Positions 1 to 7,994 of a DNA stretch of 64,000 bases are shown piece after piece. Source of the stretch: Chryseobacterium oranimense (GTDB lineage: Bacteria; Bacteroidota; Bacteroidia; Flavobacteriales; Weeksellaceae); contig NZ_CP104203.1 in the NCBI RefSeq assembly GCF_025244725.1, positions 1,240,001 through 1,304,000 on the forward strand, in the 5' to 3' direction. Both the position numbers and the translations under genes were made by a program. Below the pieces are notes generated by a model. It was not told the DNA's origin. It saw only the letters and a list, made by a program, of their open reading frames with translations, and searched no databases. How positions within the stretch are numbered: position 1 is the first letter of the stretch; each line of letters starts with the position of its first letter.

Positions 1-87
1 TTATTATAAATGATATTTTGTGTTCATATGTTATGTTTAGCTTTAATAAGATAACAAACTCCTAAAGCCGTTTGATCATGAAAACAA

Positions 88-115
88 AGCTCCCGGCAAA
101 TAATTACCGGGAGCT
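88..115 (-). terminator. Rho-independent terminator of the small peptide gene
   Basis: A perfect 9-bp stem, AGCTCCCGG paired with CCGGGAGCT, encloses an 11-nt loop. Read on the minus strand it is followed by TTGTTTT. It lies 22 nt after the stop codon of the peptide gene at 137-295. Confidence 0.85.
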
Positions 116-136
116 GTTTAAACAAGATTTATAGTT

Positions 137-295
137 TTAAGCCGGACAGATAGGATATCCTCCGCCTGGGCATTTCAGATTACAGTCTCTCATGACATAT
201 CCGCCATTGGCTAATCTGCAAACACCTAGGGTACCACCGGCAATAGTTTTCAGTTGTTCTCTTGAAAGAACTTTTCTGTTTTCTAATTTTTTCAT
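137..295 (-). CDS. double-glycine leader, bacteriocin-like peptide (52 aa)
   Basis: The frame encodes 52 residues. It starts with a basic, Leu-rich leader (MKKLENRKVLSREQLKTIAGG is cut after the GG at residues 20-21), followed by a 31-residue core with four cysteines at 26, 38, 42 and 50 and many glycines. This is the layout of GG-leader natural-product precursors and bacteriocin-like peptides of Bacteroidota, which are exported and trimmed by C39-peptidase ABC transporters. No such transporter or modifying enzyme lies in the window, so any processing must be in trans. The gene stands alone, with a near-consensus promoter upstream and a strong terminator behind it, which supports it being real. 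Its activity (antibacterial, signal or other) cannot be read from sequence. Confidence 0.75.
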   Translation of the reverse strand: MKKLENRKVLSREQLKTIAGGTLGVCRLANGGYVMRDCNLKCPGGGYPICPA

Positions 296-333
296 AAATA
301 ATTTTTTTGATTGATAATAGTTTTAAGATGATA

Positions 334-362
334 CAAAGCTCTGTTATAGCTAAATTAAACAA
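334..362 (-). promoter_or_regulatory. probable promoter of the bacteriocin-like peptide
   Basis: Read on the minus strand there is TTG, an 18-nt spacer, then GAGCTTTG, one base off the Bacteroidota -7 element TAnnTTTG. The predicted transcript would start roughly 30 nt before the ATG at 295. Confidence 0.4.
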
Positions 363-681
363 TTATTTCACTATAGCAAGAAAAATTAAAAAATATTAAC
401 CGTTAATAATCAATAACATACAATGTTAAAAATGTTATTTTGTATTAATTTAATTGAAAAAAAACTATCCATTAAAAGCATATTATTTTAATTTACGCTG
501 AATATCTTTATTGCGTTTAAAATTTACATAGTAATAATTTAGAAACAGATTCCTCGAACTTTTATTTGCTTTATTCAAAATCAATTGAGCCTCTTAATAA
601 GAAGGTTGGCTTAATTTTAGATTAGGAATAATTAATTATTGTTATTAAATATGTAATGAGTAACAATCAAAATTATGACTT
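363..681. other. AT-rich intergenic stretch, no gene seen
   Basis: About 320 nt of very AT-rich sequence separates the divergent peptide and AsmA-like genes. I found no open frame with coding character, no strong hairpin and no clear promoter for the downstream gene, although one must be here. Confidence 0.6.
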
Positions 682-3573
682 ATGGAAAGGTTTAAAAAAA
701 TAATTTTGAAGATTCTGAAATGGACAGGAATTTCAATAGCATCAATTCTGTTTTTAATGTTTATTCTTCCCATTCTGTTTCCGGGGACCATTTCTCAGCA
801 GGTAAAAATATTTGCCAACAAGCACCTTGCGGGAAAACTCGATTACAAGAAAACCCATCTTACTTTTTTCCGGCACTTCCCTTCCCTTACGGTTTCTGTG
901 GACAACCTTGTTTTGCAGGGCTCAAAACCTTTCCAAAATGACACCTTACTTACAGCAAGAGAAGTTGCAGTGGGAATTAATCTGAAAAACCTGATCTTCA
1001 ACCGAGAAGTAAAAATCGATGAAATTTATGTCACCGACGCCAATGCCAATGTTTTTGTAAACACAAAAGGAGAAGCCAATTATAATGTATATGTTTCAAA
1101 ACCTTCAGGAAAACCCAAAGACAGCACAGAAACCGGAGCCTCTATAAAGCTGGATCTTATTAAATTTAAAAACTGGAATATAAAATATAATGACCACTCC
1201 GCCAGGGTCCTTGTTGATGCCAAAGGCTTGGATTATACCGGAAAAGGAGGCTTAAGCCAGGATATTTTTGATCTTCAGACCAATCTTGATATCAATAAGG
1301 TAGATTTCAGCCTGAACAGGATCTATTACGCCAAACAGAAAACCTTACATGCGGACCTGATCACCAGAATCAACACCAATGCCCTGACTTTTGTCCTGAA
1401 AAAAAATGAATTAAGAATCAATGAACTGCCTTTAAAATTTATTGGCTTTATCAGTATTTTGAAAGACGGATATAATATGGATATCAAGGCAGCTTCCGAA
1501 AAAACCACCATCCGGGAAATGATCTCCGTGCTGCCTCCGCAGTATCTGGATTGGGCAAAAGACACCAAAATTGAAGGTAACAGTGATCTGTATTTTCATA
1601 TTAAAGGCAGATTCAGCGAGCCGAAAAAAATGAAGCCGAGAGCCAAAGTACGTCTTTTGGTTAAAAACGGCTTCGTATCCAACGGGAAGGCCCCTGTTCC
1701 GATTAACAATCTTAATATGGACCTGAATATAGATCTTCCTTCGCTGGATACCAATCAGCTGGGTGTAGATGTAAAGAGACTGAGCTTTGATCTGGGGCCG
1801 AATAATAAGTTCAGGGCTTACATAAAAACCAAAGGCTTGAATGAAATGCAGGTCAATGCTGATATAAAAGGAGCTGTAGACCTTCAGACACTTGATCAGG
1901 CACTAGGCTTGAAAGATATTGATATCCGTGGGCTGATGGATACCAATATTAAAGCTAATGGTATATTCAGTATGGATAAAAAATTATTTCCGAAAACTAA
2001 TGGATACCTTCATCTTAAAAATGGCCTGGTTAAAACAAAATATTATCCCAACCCTATCCAGAACATCAATTTGATCGCCAATATTGTGAATACTGACGGT
2101 ACTTTCAGGAGTTTGGGCGTTAAACTGGATCCTTTCAGCTTCGATTTTGAAGGGAACCCTGTCTTTGTGAATGCCGATCTGCAGAATTTTGAAGATCTCT
2201 TATACAAGGTCCGGGCAAAAGGAGTCTTAAATGTAGGGAGAATTTATAAAGTCTTTGCCAAAGAAGGATTCGATATCAGCGGATTAATTATGGCAGATCT
2301 TTCGCTGAACGGCCGGCAGAGCTATGCCACCACTGGCCAGTATAGCAAGCTTGATAATAAAGGAACCCTGATTTTAAAAAACATCAAAGCAACCACAGAA
2401 TACCTTCCGAAGTCATTTTTTATCAGGGAAGGAAACTTCCGGTTTGAGAACGAAAAAATGTGGTTCAGAAAATTTTTGGCTACCTATGGGAAATCTGATT
2501 TTGCCTTAAATGGTTATCTTTTAAATACCATCAATTATTTTATTGAAAGAAAAGGAACCCTTCACGGAAAATTCGGGCTGAATTCAAACTATATTCTGAT
2601 TGATGAATTTATGGCATTAAAAAACGGTGATAATGCAGATAAATCTATTGAAGTGGAATATGCAAAAGTGGAAAACCCGAAAAGCAGCGGTGTCGTTATT
2701 ATTCCGAAAAACCTTGATGTTTCCCTGGAAGCCAATGCAAAAAAAGTTGAATTCAAAGGACTAACGCTCAATCATCTTAAAGGAAATGCATCTGTGAATA
2801 CAGGTCAGGTTTATCTTAAAAACACTTCATTTGATATTATCGGAAGCCGTATGGATATAGATGCCCGTTATCAGGACGAATCTCCCCTTACTGCTAATTA
2901 TGATGTATCACTTAAAGTTCAGGATTTTGATGTACAGCGGGCTTATAAGGAAATTGATATGGTCCGTGAAATGGTAACCGCAGCAAAGAATGTTAAAGGA
3001 ATCGTTTCACTCGACTATAAGTTGAAAGGTGATTTTGATAAAAATATGAGCCCGATTTATCCGTCTCTGGAAGGCGGTGGAATTGTTAACCTCCGAGATG
3101 TGGAAGTGAAGAATTTAAAAATGCTTTCTGCCGTGGGAGATAATCTTGGGGCCAAGGCATTTAATAATCCGGATATGAAAGGCGTAAACATTGAGACCCA
3201 TATCAGGAATAACCTGATCCATGTTGATAAATTTACCTTCAAAGTATCTGTTTTAAGACCTTCAATAAGCGGAACGACAAGCTTCAACGGATTGCTGGAT
3301 TTAAGGGTAAGAGTCGGACTGCCTCCAGGCGGATGGATTGGCTTTCCTATTGTGGTCACAGGAACCCACGCCAAACCGAAAATTAAAATCTTCAGTAAAA
3401 CCGGTCAGGGAATCATCGATGCTTTATACAATAAAAAATCCAATAAAGTAATCCGTGAAGAAAGACGTGCAGAAAAGAAAACAAGGCGCCAGCAGCGGAA
3501 AGAAAAGGAAGCCCAGGAGCAGAAAGCCAAAAATGCAGAAAACCTCATCAATAAAGAGCTTAAAGAGAAGTAA
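682..3573 (+). CDS. AsmA-like family envelope protein
   Basis: This 963-residue protein has one N-terminal membrane anchor (about residues 10-35) followed by a very long, repetitive beta-rich region. The N-terminal stretch after the anchor and the C-terminal part (about 800-905, ending in a segment with GLPPGGWIGFPIVVTGT) match the layout of AsmA-like proteins of Bacteroidota. Such proteins belong to the AsmA/TamB/YhdP group, which form long hydrophobic grooves thought to carry phospholipids between inner and outer membrane. The last 45 residues are a highly charged Lys/Arg/Glu/Gln tail, probably a coiled coil. It appears monocistronic. The family call is firm; lipid transport is inferred from relatives. 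Confidence 0.8.
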   Translation: MERFKKIILKILKWTGISIASILFLMFILPILFPGTISQQVKIFANKHLAGKLDYKKTHLTFFRHFPSLTVSVDNLVLQGSKPFQNDTLLTAREVAVGINLKNLIFNREVKIDEIYVTDANANVFVNTKGEANYNVYVSKPSGKPKDSTETGASIKLDLIKFKNWNIKYNDHSARVLVDAKGLDYTGKGGLSQDIFDLQTNLDINKVDFSLNRIYYAKQKTLHADLITRINTNALTFVLKKNELRINELPLKFIGFISILKDGYNMDIKAASEKTTIREMISVLPPQYLDWAKDTKIEGNSDLYFHIKGRFSEPKKMKPRAKVRLLVKNGFVSNGKAPVPINNLNMDLNIDLPSLDTNQLGVDVKRLSFDLGPNNKFRAYIKTKGLNEMQVNADIKGAVDLQTLDQALGLKDIDIRGLMDTNIKANGIFSMDKKLFPKTNGYLHLKNGLVKTKYYPNPIQNINLIANIVNTDGTFRSLGVKLDPFSFDFEGNPVFVNADLQNFEDLLYKVRAKGVLNVGRIYKVFAKEGFDISGLIMADLSLNGRQSYATTGQYSKLDNKGTLILKNIKATTEYLPKSFFIREGNFRFENEKMWFRKFLATYGKSDFALNGYLLNTINYFIERKGTLHGKFGLNSNYILIDEFMALKNGDNADKSIEVEYAKVENPKSSGVVIIPKNLDVSLEANAKKVEFKGLTLNHLKGNASVNTGQVYLKNTSFDIIGSRMDIDARYQDESPLTANYDVSLKVQDFDVQRAYKEIDMVREMVTAAKNVKGIVSLDYKLKGDFDKNMSPIYPSLEGGGIVNLRDVEVKNLKMLSAVGDNLGAKAFNNPDMKGVNIETHIRNNLIHVDKFTFKVSVLRPSISGTTSFNGLLDLRVRVGLPPGGWIGFPIVVTGTHAKPKIKIFSKTGQGIIDALYNKKSNKVIREERRAEKKTRRQQRKEKEAQEQKAKNAENLINKELKEK

Positions 3574-3575
3574 TT

Positions 3576-3598
3576 AGATAAAATGCCAGGTTTTATCT
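3576..3598. repeat. small perfect inverted repeat after the AsmA-like gene
   Basis: AGATAAAA and TTTTATCT flank a 7-nt loop directly after the stop codon at 3573. The stem is A/T-rich and no T-run follows, so it is a weak terminator at best. It could also be an operator for the regulator gene that starts 60 nt downstream. Confidence 0.4.
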
Positions 3599-3631
3599 TA
3601 TAAATCTGAGGTATTTTTTAGTCAGAATTTG

Positions 3632-3639
3632 TATTTTTG
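3632..3639 (+). promoter_or_regulatory. -7 element of the XRE-S24 gene
   Basis: TATTTTTG matches TAnnTTTG exactly and lies 18 nt before the ATG at 3658. It overlaps the more upstream in-frame ATG at 3637, which argues against that start. No clear -33 TTTG was found. Confidence 0.4.
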
Positions 3640-3657
3640 TTGATATATTTTGTATCA

Positions 3658-4440
3658 ATGTCGGTTTTCTCAAATAATCTTCGCTTCTTAAGAGATAAAA
3701 GAAGCCTCTCCCAGCAATCTGTAGCCAACGAACTTGCCATTTCCCGTGTACGGTATTCCAAATACGAAAACGGAGTGTCTGAACCGCCTATCGGACTGCT
3801 TGTGAAAATAGCCAAATACTTCCATGTAAGTATTGATCTGCTGGTTTCTATAGATATCTGCAAATACCCGGTGGAAGACATGCTGAAGCTTCCGGATAAT
3901 AGAATCGTCCTACCGGTAGCCGTAGATGATCTGGGAAATGATACGATAGAAATCATTCCGCAGAAAGCATCAATGGGATACCTTGAAGGATACAGTGATG
4001 TTGGGTATATAGAAAGTCTTCAGAGAATAGCCCTGCCCTTCCTCACGAATGGTAAATACAGGGCATTTCCGGCAGACGGAGACTCTATGCCGCCTTTTAG
4101 GAATGGTTCCTATATCGTAGGAAAATATGTAGAGGGAATTGATGAGCTTAAGCCAGGAAAAACTTACGTTTTCATCACTTTAAATGATGGAATTACTTAT
4201 AAGCGTTTTAAAGAAAGGAAAGGAAACAGCATCTGTGTAAGTGCAGACAATTCATTCTACGAACCTTACGACATTCCTTTCGAAGAAATTGTCGAGATCT
4301 GGCAATATGCGTCAGGGATTTTTCCGGAAGATTTTGAGCCCGGAGATTATGACAATTATAATTTTAAAGAAATGTTCCGTGAACTGAAACAGGATATTAA
4401 GCAGCTTGATAAAAAATTGTCCGGCCGCCGTAAATCTTAA
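3658..4440 (+). CDS. XRE-family repressor with S24 (LexA/CI-type) peptidase domain
   Basis: The 260-residue protein has an N-terminal helix-turn-helix (about residues 5-60) and a C-terminal S24 domain. The catalytic serine is in DGDSM (S143) and the lysine in TYKRF (K182), so the Ser-Lys dyad of LexA and CI is intact. I see no classic Ala-Gly or Cys-Gly self-cleavage site in the linker, so self-cleavage is uncertain. The C-terminus ends in an acidic then Lys-rich helix. I prefer the ATG at 3658 over 3637, since the latter falls within the -7 element. The alkylation-repair gene alkB begins 19 nt downstream in the same direction, suggesting a shared transcript and a role as a DNA-damage-responsive regulator. 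That role is inference. Confidence 0.8.
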   Translation: MSVFSNNLRFLRDKRSLSQQSVANELAISRVRYSKYENGVSEPPIGLLVKIAKYFHVSIDLLVSIDICKYPVEDMLKLPDNRIVLPVAVDDLGNDTIEIIPQKASMGYLEGYSDVGYIESLQRIALPFLTNGKYRAFPADGDSMPPFRNGSYIVGKYVEGIDELKPGKTYVFITLNDGITYKRFKERKGNSICVSADNSFYEPYDIPFEEIVEIWQYASGIFPEDFEPGDYDNYNFKEMFRELKQDIKQLDKKLSGRRKS

Positions 4441-4459
4441 GAATGTTAATGTAAAAGGT

Positions 4460-5071
4460 ATGGACCAGCTAAGTTTATTTAATGCAGACGAATATTTCCG
4501 GTTTCCGGAAGAACTGCTTGAATATACACCGCATTTCCTGTCCGCAGACGAAGCTTCTGAGCTTGAAGACTTCCTTCTTCACACCGTTCCATGGAAACAG
4601 AGAACCCAGAAAATGTATGATAAAACAGTTCTCACACCCCGACTGACAGCATGGTATGGTGAAGAAGACAAAACATACAGACTGGGAGGAAACTCCTTCA
4701 ATGTCAATCCGTGGCTGCCGGAATTGTTCGCTTTGAAGCAACAGATAGAAAAGTCATCCGGCTATCAGTTTAATTCCGTATTGCTGAACTTATACCGCGA
4801 CGGGAATGATTCCGTAGCCTGGCACCGTGATAAGGAAAGTGAACTGGGAAACCGCCCTGTAATTGCTTCAGTAAGCCTTGGGCAGGTAAGGAATTTTGAT
4901 TTCCGGAAAGCAGATCAGCATCAGAACAGGTACAGTCTGGCACTTCAGCATGGCTCATTGCTGATTATGAAAGGCGATCTGCAGGAAAACTGGGAACATC
5001 GCATTGCCAAATCTGTCAAAATGATGAAACCACGGATCAACCTTACCTTTCGGATGGTTCATGAAATATAA
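4460..5071 (+). CDS. alkB: AlkB-type Fe(II)/2-oxoglutarate DNA dealkylase
   Basis: The 203-residue protein carries the full AlkB signature: LNLYRDGNDSVAWHRDKE holds the HxD iron ligands (H122, D124), the distal ligand is H180 (WEHRI), and R192 and R198 lie in PRINLTFR, where AlkB places its 2-oxoglutarate arginines. AlkB enzymes oxidise N1-methyladenine and N3-methylcytosine in DNA or RNA, releasing formaldehyde. The length matches short bacterial and ALKBH2/3-like members. I chose the ATG at 4460; an earlier in-frame ATG at 4406 lies inside the preceding gene. It follows the XRE-S24 gene by 19 nt and converges on the repair gene xth, whose stop is only 5 nt away. Confidence 0.9.
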   Translation: MDQLSLFNADEYFRFPEELLEYTPHFLSADEASELEDFLLHTVPWKQRTQKMYDKTVLTPRLTAWYGEEDKTYRLGGNSFNVNPWLPELFALKQQIEKSSGYQFNSVLLNLYRDGNDSVAWHRDKESELGNRPVIASVSLGQVRNFDFRKADQHQNRYSLALQHGSLLIMKGDLQENWEHRIAKSVKMMKPRINLTFRMVHEI

Positions 5072-5076
5072 AGTGT

Positions 5077-5850
5077 TTACTTTTCCAGCTGAATCCATAC
5101 AGGAGCATGGTCACTGCTTTTCATCCAGCTGCGGACATGTTTGTCAACTCCTCCCGATTGCAAACCCGAATGAAGATACGGACTCAAAAGAATATGATCC
5201 AACCTTATTCCTGCATTCCGGTCGTAGGCTTTATACAGGTAATCCCAGAACGTATAGATCGTTTCATTAGGATATAGGGTTCGTATAGAATCAAGCCAGC
5301 CTTTATTTAATAAATCTTTGTATGCTTTTCTGACTTCTGTCCGGAATAATGCATCATTTTCCCAGCGTTCAGGTTTATAAACATCTTTTGCTTCAGGAAT
5401 AATATTAAAATCTCCGATGAGAATCGCAGGAAGTTCCATTTTAATAAGCTCATTGGTCCGTCTTTTCAAACGTTTGATCCATTCCAGTTTATAATCAAAC
5501 TTAGGTCCCGGATAAGGATTACCGTTGGGAAGATAAAGGCAGCATATAACCATCTGATCAATAATGGCTTCTAAGTAGCGGCTCTGAAGATCTTCAGGAT
5601 CTCCGGGTAAACTCCGCTGAACTTCCGTAATTTCAAGATCTTTGGCAAGAATAGCTACCCCATTCCAGCTTTTCTGTCCGTTCCAAATCGCTTCATATCC
5701 TGCTGCGTTGATTTCTTTTAAAGGGAAACGTTCCTGCGGAGCTTTTAACTCCTGAAGGCAGACAATATCCGGTTGCGCTTCTTCCAGCCATTGCAGCAGA
5801 ACCGGTAACCGTCCGTTGATTCCGTTCACGTTGTATGTTGCTATTTTCAT
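5077..5850 (-). CDS. xth: exodeoxyribonuclease III (AP endonuclease)
   Basis: A 257-residue EEP-fold nuclease with all family motifs: NVNGIN (7-12), LQELK with the metal ligand E34, WNGVAIL (62-68), GDFNI with D147 and N149, RLDHILLS (216-223) and SSDHAPV with D247/H248. The enzyme cuts DNA 5' to abasic sites and acts as a 3'-5' exonuclease and 3'-phosphatase in base-excision repair. Length and motif order are those of E. coli-type ExoIII. It converges with alkB, with 5 nt between stop codons and no terminator, so antisense overlap of transcripts is likely. The start ATG at 5850 sits just before the conserved KIATYNVNG. Confidence 0.93.
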   Translation of the reverse strand: MKIATYNVNGINGRLPVLLQWLEEAQPDIVCLQELKAPQERFPLKEINAAGYEAIWNGQKSWNGVAILAKDLEITEVQRSLPGDPEDLQSRYLEAIIDQMVICCLYLPNGNPYPGPKFDYKLEWIKRLKRRTNELIKMELPAILIGDFNIIPEAKDVYKPERWENDALFRTEVRKAYKDLLNKGWLDSIRTLYPNETIYTFWDYLYKAYDRNAGIRLDHILLSPYLHSGLQSGGVDKHVRSWMKSSDHAPVWIQLEK

Positions 5851-5996
5851 GTCGGGTTGATTTAAAAGCTGTACTGTAATTCACTAACGCAATAACTATT
5901 CCATCATACTGATCATCAATGTAATATTATTAAAGTAAAAGCTATATTTTAAAATTAAAATTAATTTCAGATTTATATTGGCATAATTTATTCATT

Positions 5997-6248
5997 ATGC
6001 TAAAAATAAAACCTTATCCCATGTTAAATAGAAATTTCACAAAAGCGGAATTCGTATTGAATAACGAAAATGAGTATCAGTTAGAATTTACCATTAAGGA
6101 AATCGGTCAGGGATCGAATCTCACGGTTGAAAGGAAAAAAGAAAACGGCGAGTATGAAACCATTCAGGCCATGATTACCAGGCTGAATGATCAGATTTTT
6201 ATAAAATGGAGCGAACCTTTCGACGGCAGATTAATTTTCGAAAAATAA
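5997..6248 (+). CDS. conserved hypothetical small protein (83 aa)
   Basis: An 83-residue protein, mostly beta-like and charged, without signal peptide or membrane segment. I do not recognise a domain. Coding character is good (Lys/Glu-rich, third-position bias like its neighbours). A second ATG at 6021 gives a 75-residue form and could be the real start. The next small gene begins 8 nt after its stop, so the two are probably co-transcribed. Confidence 0.55.
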   Translation: MLKIKPYPMLNRNFTKAEFVLNNENEYQLEFTIKEIGQGSNLTVERKKENGEYETIQAMITRLNDQIFIKWSEPFDGRLIFEK

Positions 6249-6256
6249 AATACCTT

Positions 6257-6481
6257 ATGAAATACACTGAAGCATTAGAATATAAAAAAGAAGCTGTAAA
6301 AAAAGCGGATGAATCCGTAATTCTGAATTATCATATCATTATTACACCGGCTGATACCGGGGAAAGCGCAAAATATATCGAAGATTTTTCGAAGAATCCC
6401 GATGATTTTAATGACAGCAGCTGTAAAAAATACAGCTCAAATGACGACTATGAAGTGGTAAGTTTCAGGAAAGAGCCGTAA
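6257..6481 (+). CDS. conserved hypothetical small protein (74 aa)
   Basis: A 74-residue acidic, hydrophilic protein (starts MKYTEALEYKKEAVKKADES). It is predicted cytosolic, with no recognisable domain. The start at 6257 lies 8 nt after the preceding small gene, which points to translational coupling. A longer in-frame extension overlaps that gene and is less likely. Confidence 0.55.
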   Translation: MKYTEALEYKKEAVKKADESVILNYHIIITPADTGESAKYIEDFSKNPDDFNDSSCKKYSSNDDYEVVSFRKEP

Positions 6482-6649
6482 GATTAAGGGGTCTCCTACC
6501 CTTTTTCAGGCAACCATTTTCTTCATGGAAAAATGATCTTCAGGATATATAATTCCCTGTTCCAAGCTACCACACGAATACCCGGAATTTCAGGCTGGTC
6601 CTATAATTGCAGCTATCAGAGGATAAAATCAACACTAAATTATATTATT

Positions 6650-7216
6650 ATGGAAACTAAAAAAACAGCAAGGAAAACAACGTCGAAAACTGTGGCGAAA
6701 AAAACAGCAAAAATTCCTGCCAAAAAAGATGCAGCCAAACAATTGAAAGATCTGTTTGAAGATTCACTGAAAGACATCTATTGGGCAGAAAAAGCTCTTG
6801 TAAAAGCGCTTCCTAAAATGCATAAAAACGCTACAGACAAAAAGCTGAAAACGGCTATTGAACAGCACCTTAATGAAACGGAAATACATGTAAAAAGACT
6901 TGAAGAATGCTTCGCTTCTCTAGGTAAAAAAGCCCAGGCTAAAAAGTGTGATGCCATGCAGGGATTGCTGGATGAAGGAAAAAGCATCATGGAAGAAACG
7001 GAAGCCGGCCCCGTAAGAGATGCAGGGATCATTGCTGCAGCACAAAAAGTGGAGCATTATGAAATTGCTACTTATGGCTCACTCGCCGCATATGCCAAAG
7101 TTCTTAAAGAGAAAGACTGCCTAAAGAACCTTCTTGCGACTCTCAATGAAGAAAAAAAATGTGATCAGCTGTTAACTAAAATTGCCGATACTGCTCTTAA
7201 CAGTAAAGCTAAATAA
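6650..7216 (+). CDS. DUF892 (YciE/YciF-like) ferritin-like stress protein
   Basis: The 188-residue protein begins with a Lys/Ala/Thr-rich tail (residues 1-28, many KKTA units) that resembles a DNA-binding histone-like extension. A DUF892 domain follows: LKDLFEDSLKDIYWAEKAL (about 32-50), the HLNET helix, and the second helix pair around KVEHYEIATYGSL. DUF892 proteins are four-helix diiron-type bundles of the YciF family, induced by osmotic or oxidative stress. The ATG at 6650 precedes the basic tail; an upstream in-frame ATG at 6533 adds 39 residues without family resemblance. A strong terminator follows. DNA association through the tail is inference. Confidence 0.85.
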   Translation: METKKTARKTTSKTVAKKTAKIPAKKDAAKQLKDLFEDSLKDIYWAEKALVKALPKMHKNATDKKLKTAIEQHLNETEIHVKRLEECFASLGKKAQAKKCDAMQGLLDEGKSIMEETEAGPVRDAGIIAAAQKVEHYEIATYGSLAAYAKVLKEKDCLKNLLATLNEEKKCDQLLTKIADTALNSKAK

Positions 7217-7237
7217 TCATTGCAGCAATATATAAAG

Positions 7238-7260
7238 AGCCCTGTCAAAGGGCTTTTTTT
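7238..7260 (+). terminator. terminator of the DUF892 gene
   Basis: AGCCCT and AGGGCT form a 6-bp stem with a 5-nt loop, followed by a run of seven T. It sits 22 nt after the stop codon at 7216. Confidence 0.88.
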
Positions 7261-7292
7261 ATGCATATACTCCTGATACCGATGCTTCTCCA

Positions 7293-7324
7293 TTGCTATT
7301 ATAAAAAGCATATGCTTACCTTTG
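7293..7324 (+). promoter_or_regulatory. promoter of the 3-methyladenine glycosylase gene
   Basis: A perfect -7 element TACCTTTG at 7317-7324 is preceded, after 21 nt, by TTG at 7293-7295. Transcription would start near 7331, so the earlier in-frame ATGs at 7261, 7282 and 7312 cannot be translation starts. This fixes the start at 7351. Confidence 0.65.
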
Positions 7325-7350
7325 CAGCAACTTTAAGTCTGATTAGAAAA

Positions 7351-7959
7351 ATGAAATTAAAGCTTCCTCTTTCCTATTATCTCAATCAGGATGTTATTTT
7401 TCTGGCTAAAGACCTTTTGGGAAAAGTACTTTTTACCGAAATAGACGGAAATATTACGGCAGGGGTCATCGTGGAAACCGAAGCCTATTTCGGAGTATTG
7501 GATAAAGCTTCTCATGCTTATGGAGGCCGCCGTACCAGCCGTACAGAAACATTATACCATTCCGGCGGTGTTTCCTATGTCTATTTGTGTTACGGGATTC
7601 ATCATCTTTTTAATATCGTAAGCTCCGTTGAAGACGAGCCGCATGCTGTATTGGTGAGGGCTGTAGAGCCTTTAATCGGATCCGATATTATGGAGCTGAG
7701 ACGAAATATGCCTGCCTCCAAGCCTGCTATTTCATCAGGACCGGGATCAGCAGCTAAGGCTTTAGGTATTGACCGTTCTTTCAATAAAAAAGATTTGACT
7801 GAACATGAAATATGGATTGAAGACCACGGCATCAGATACACTCCCGACGCCATTATAGCCGGCCCAAGAATCGGGGTGGCTTATGCCCAGGAAGATGCCT
7901 TGCTGCCATGGCGTTTTTATGTAAAAGGAAATAAGTATGTGAGTAAACCAAGATCCTGA
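7351..7959 (+). CDS. mpg: DNA-3-methyladenine glycosylase, AAG/MPG family
   Basis: A 202-residue AAG-fold glycosylase. The signature VETEAYFG..D.ASHAYGGRRT spans residues 41-62; E44 matches the catalytic glutamate and Y46 the base-flipping-pocket tyrosine of the human enzyme. YVYLCYGIHHLFNIV and the C-terminal GPRIGV motif also fit. It removes 3-methyladenine and related alkylated or deaminated purines, leaving abasic sites that the nearby xth product could process. The start is set by the promoter at 7293-7324. It converges on the alkaline phosphatase gene. With alkB and xth it makes a loose base-repair neighbourhood, though not an operon. Confidence 0.92.
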   Translation: MKLKLPLSYYLNQDVIFLAKDLLGKVLFTEIDGNITAGVIVETEAYFGVLDKASHAYGGRRTSRTETLYHSGGVSYVYLCYGIHHLFNIVSSVEDEPHAVLVRAVEPLIGSDIMELRRNMPASKPAISSGPGSAAKALGIDRSFNKKDLTEHEIWIEDHGIRYTPDAIIAGPRIGVAYAQEDALLPWRFYVKGNKYVSKPRS

Positions 7960-7994
7960 TCCTTTGTGTTTTTATTCATTTAAATTTTGCTTAT

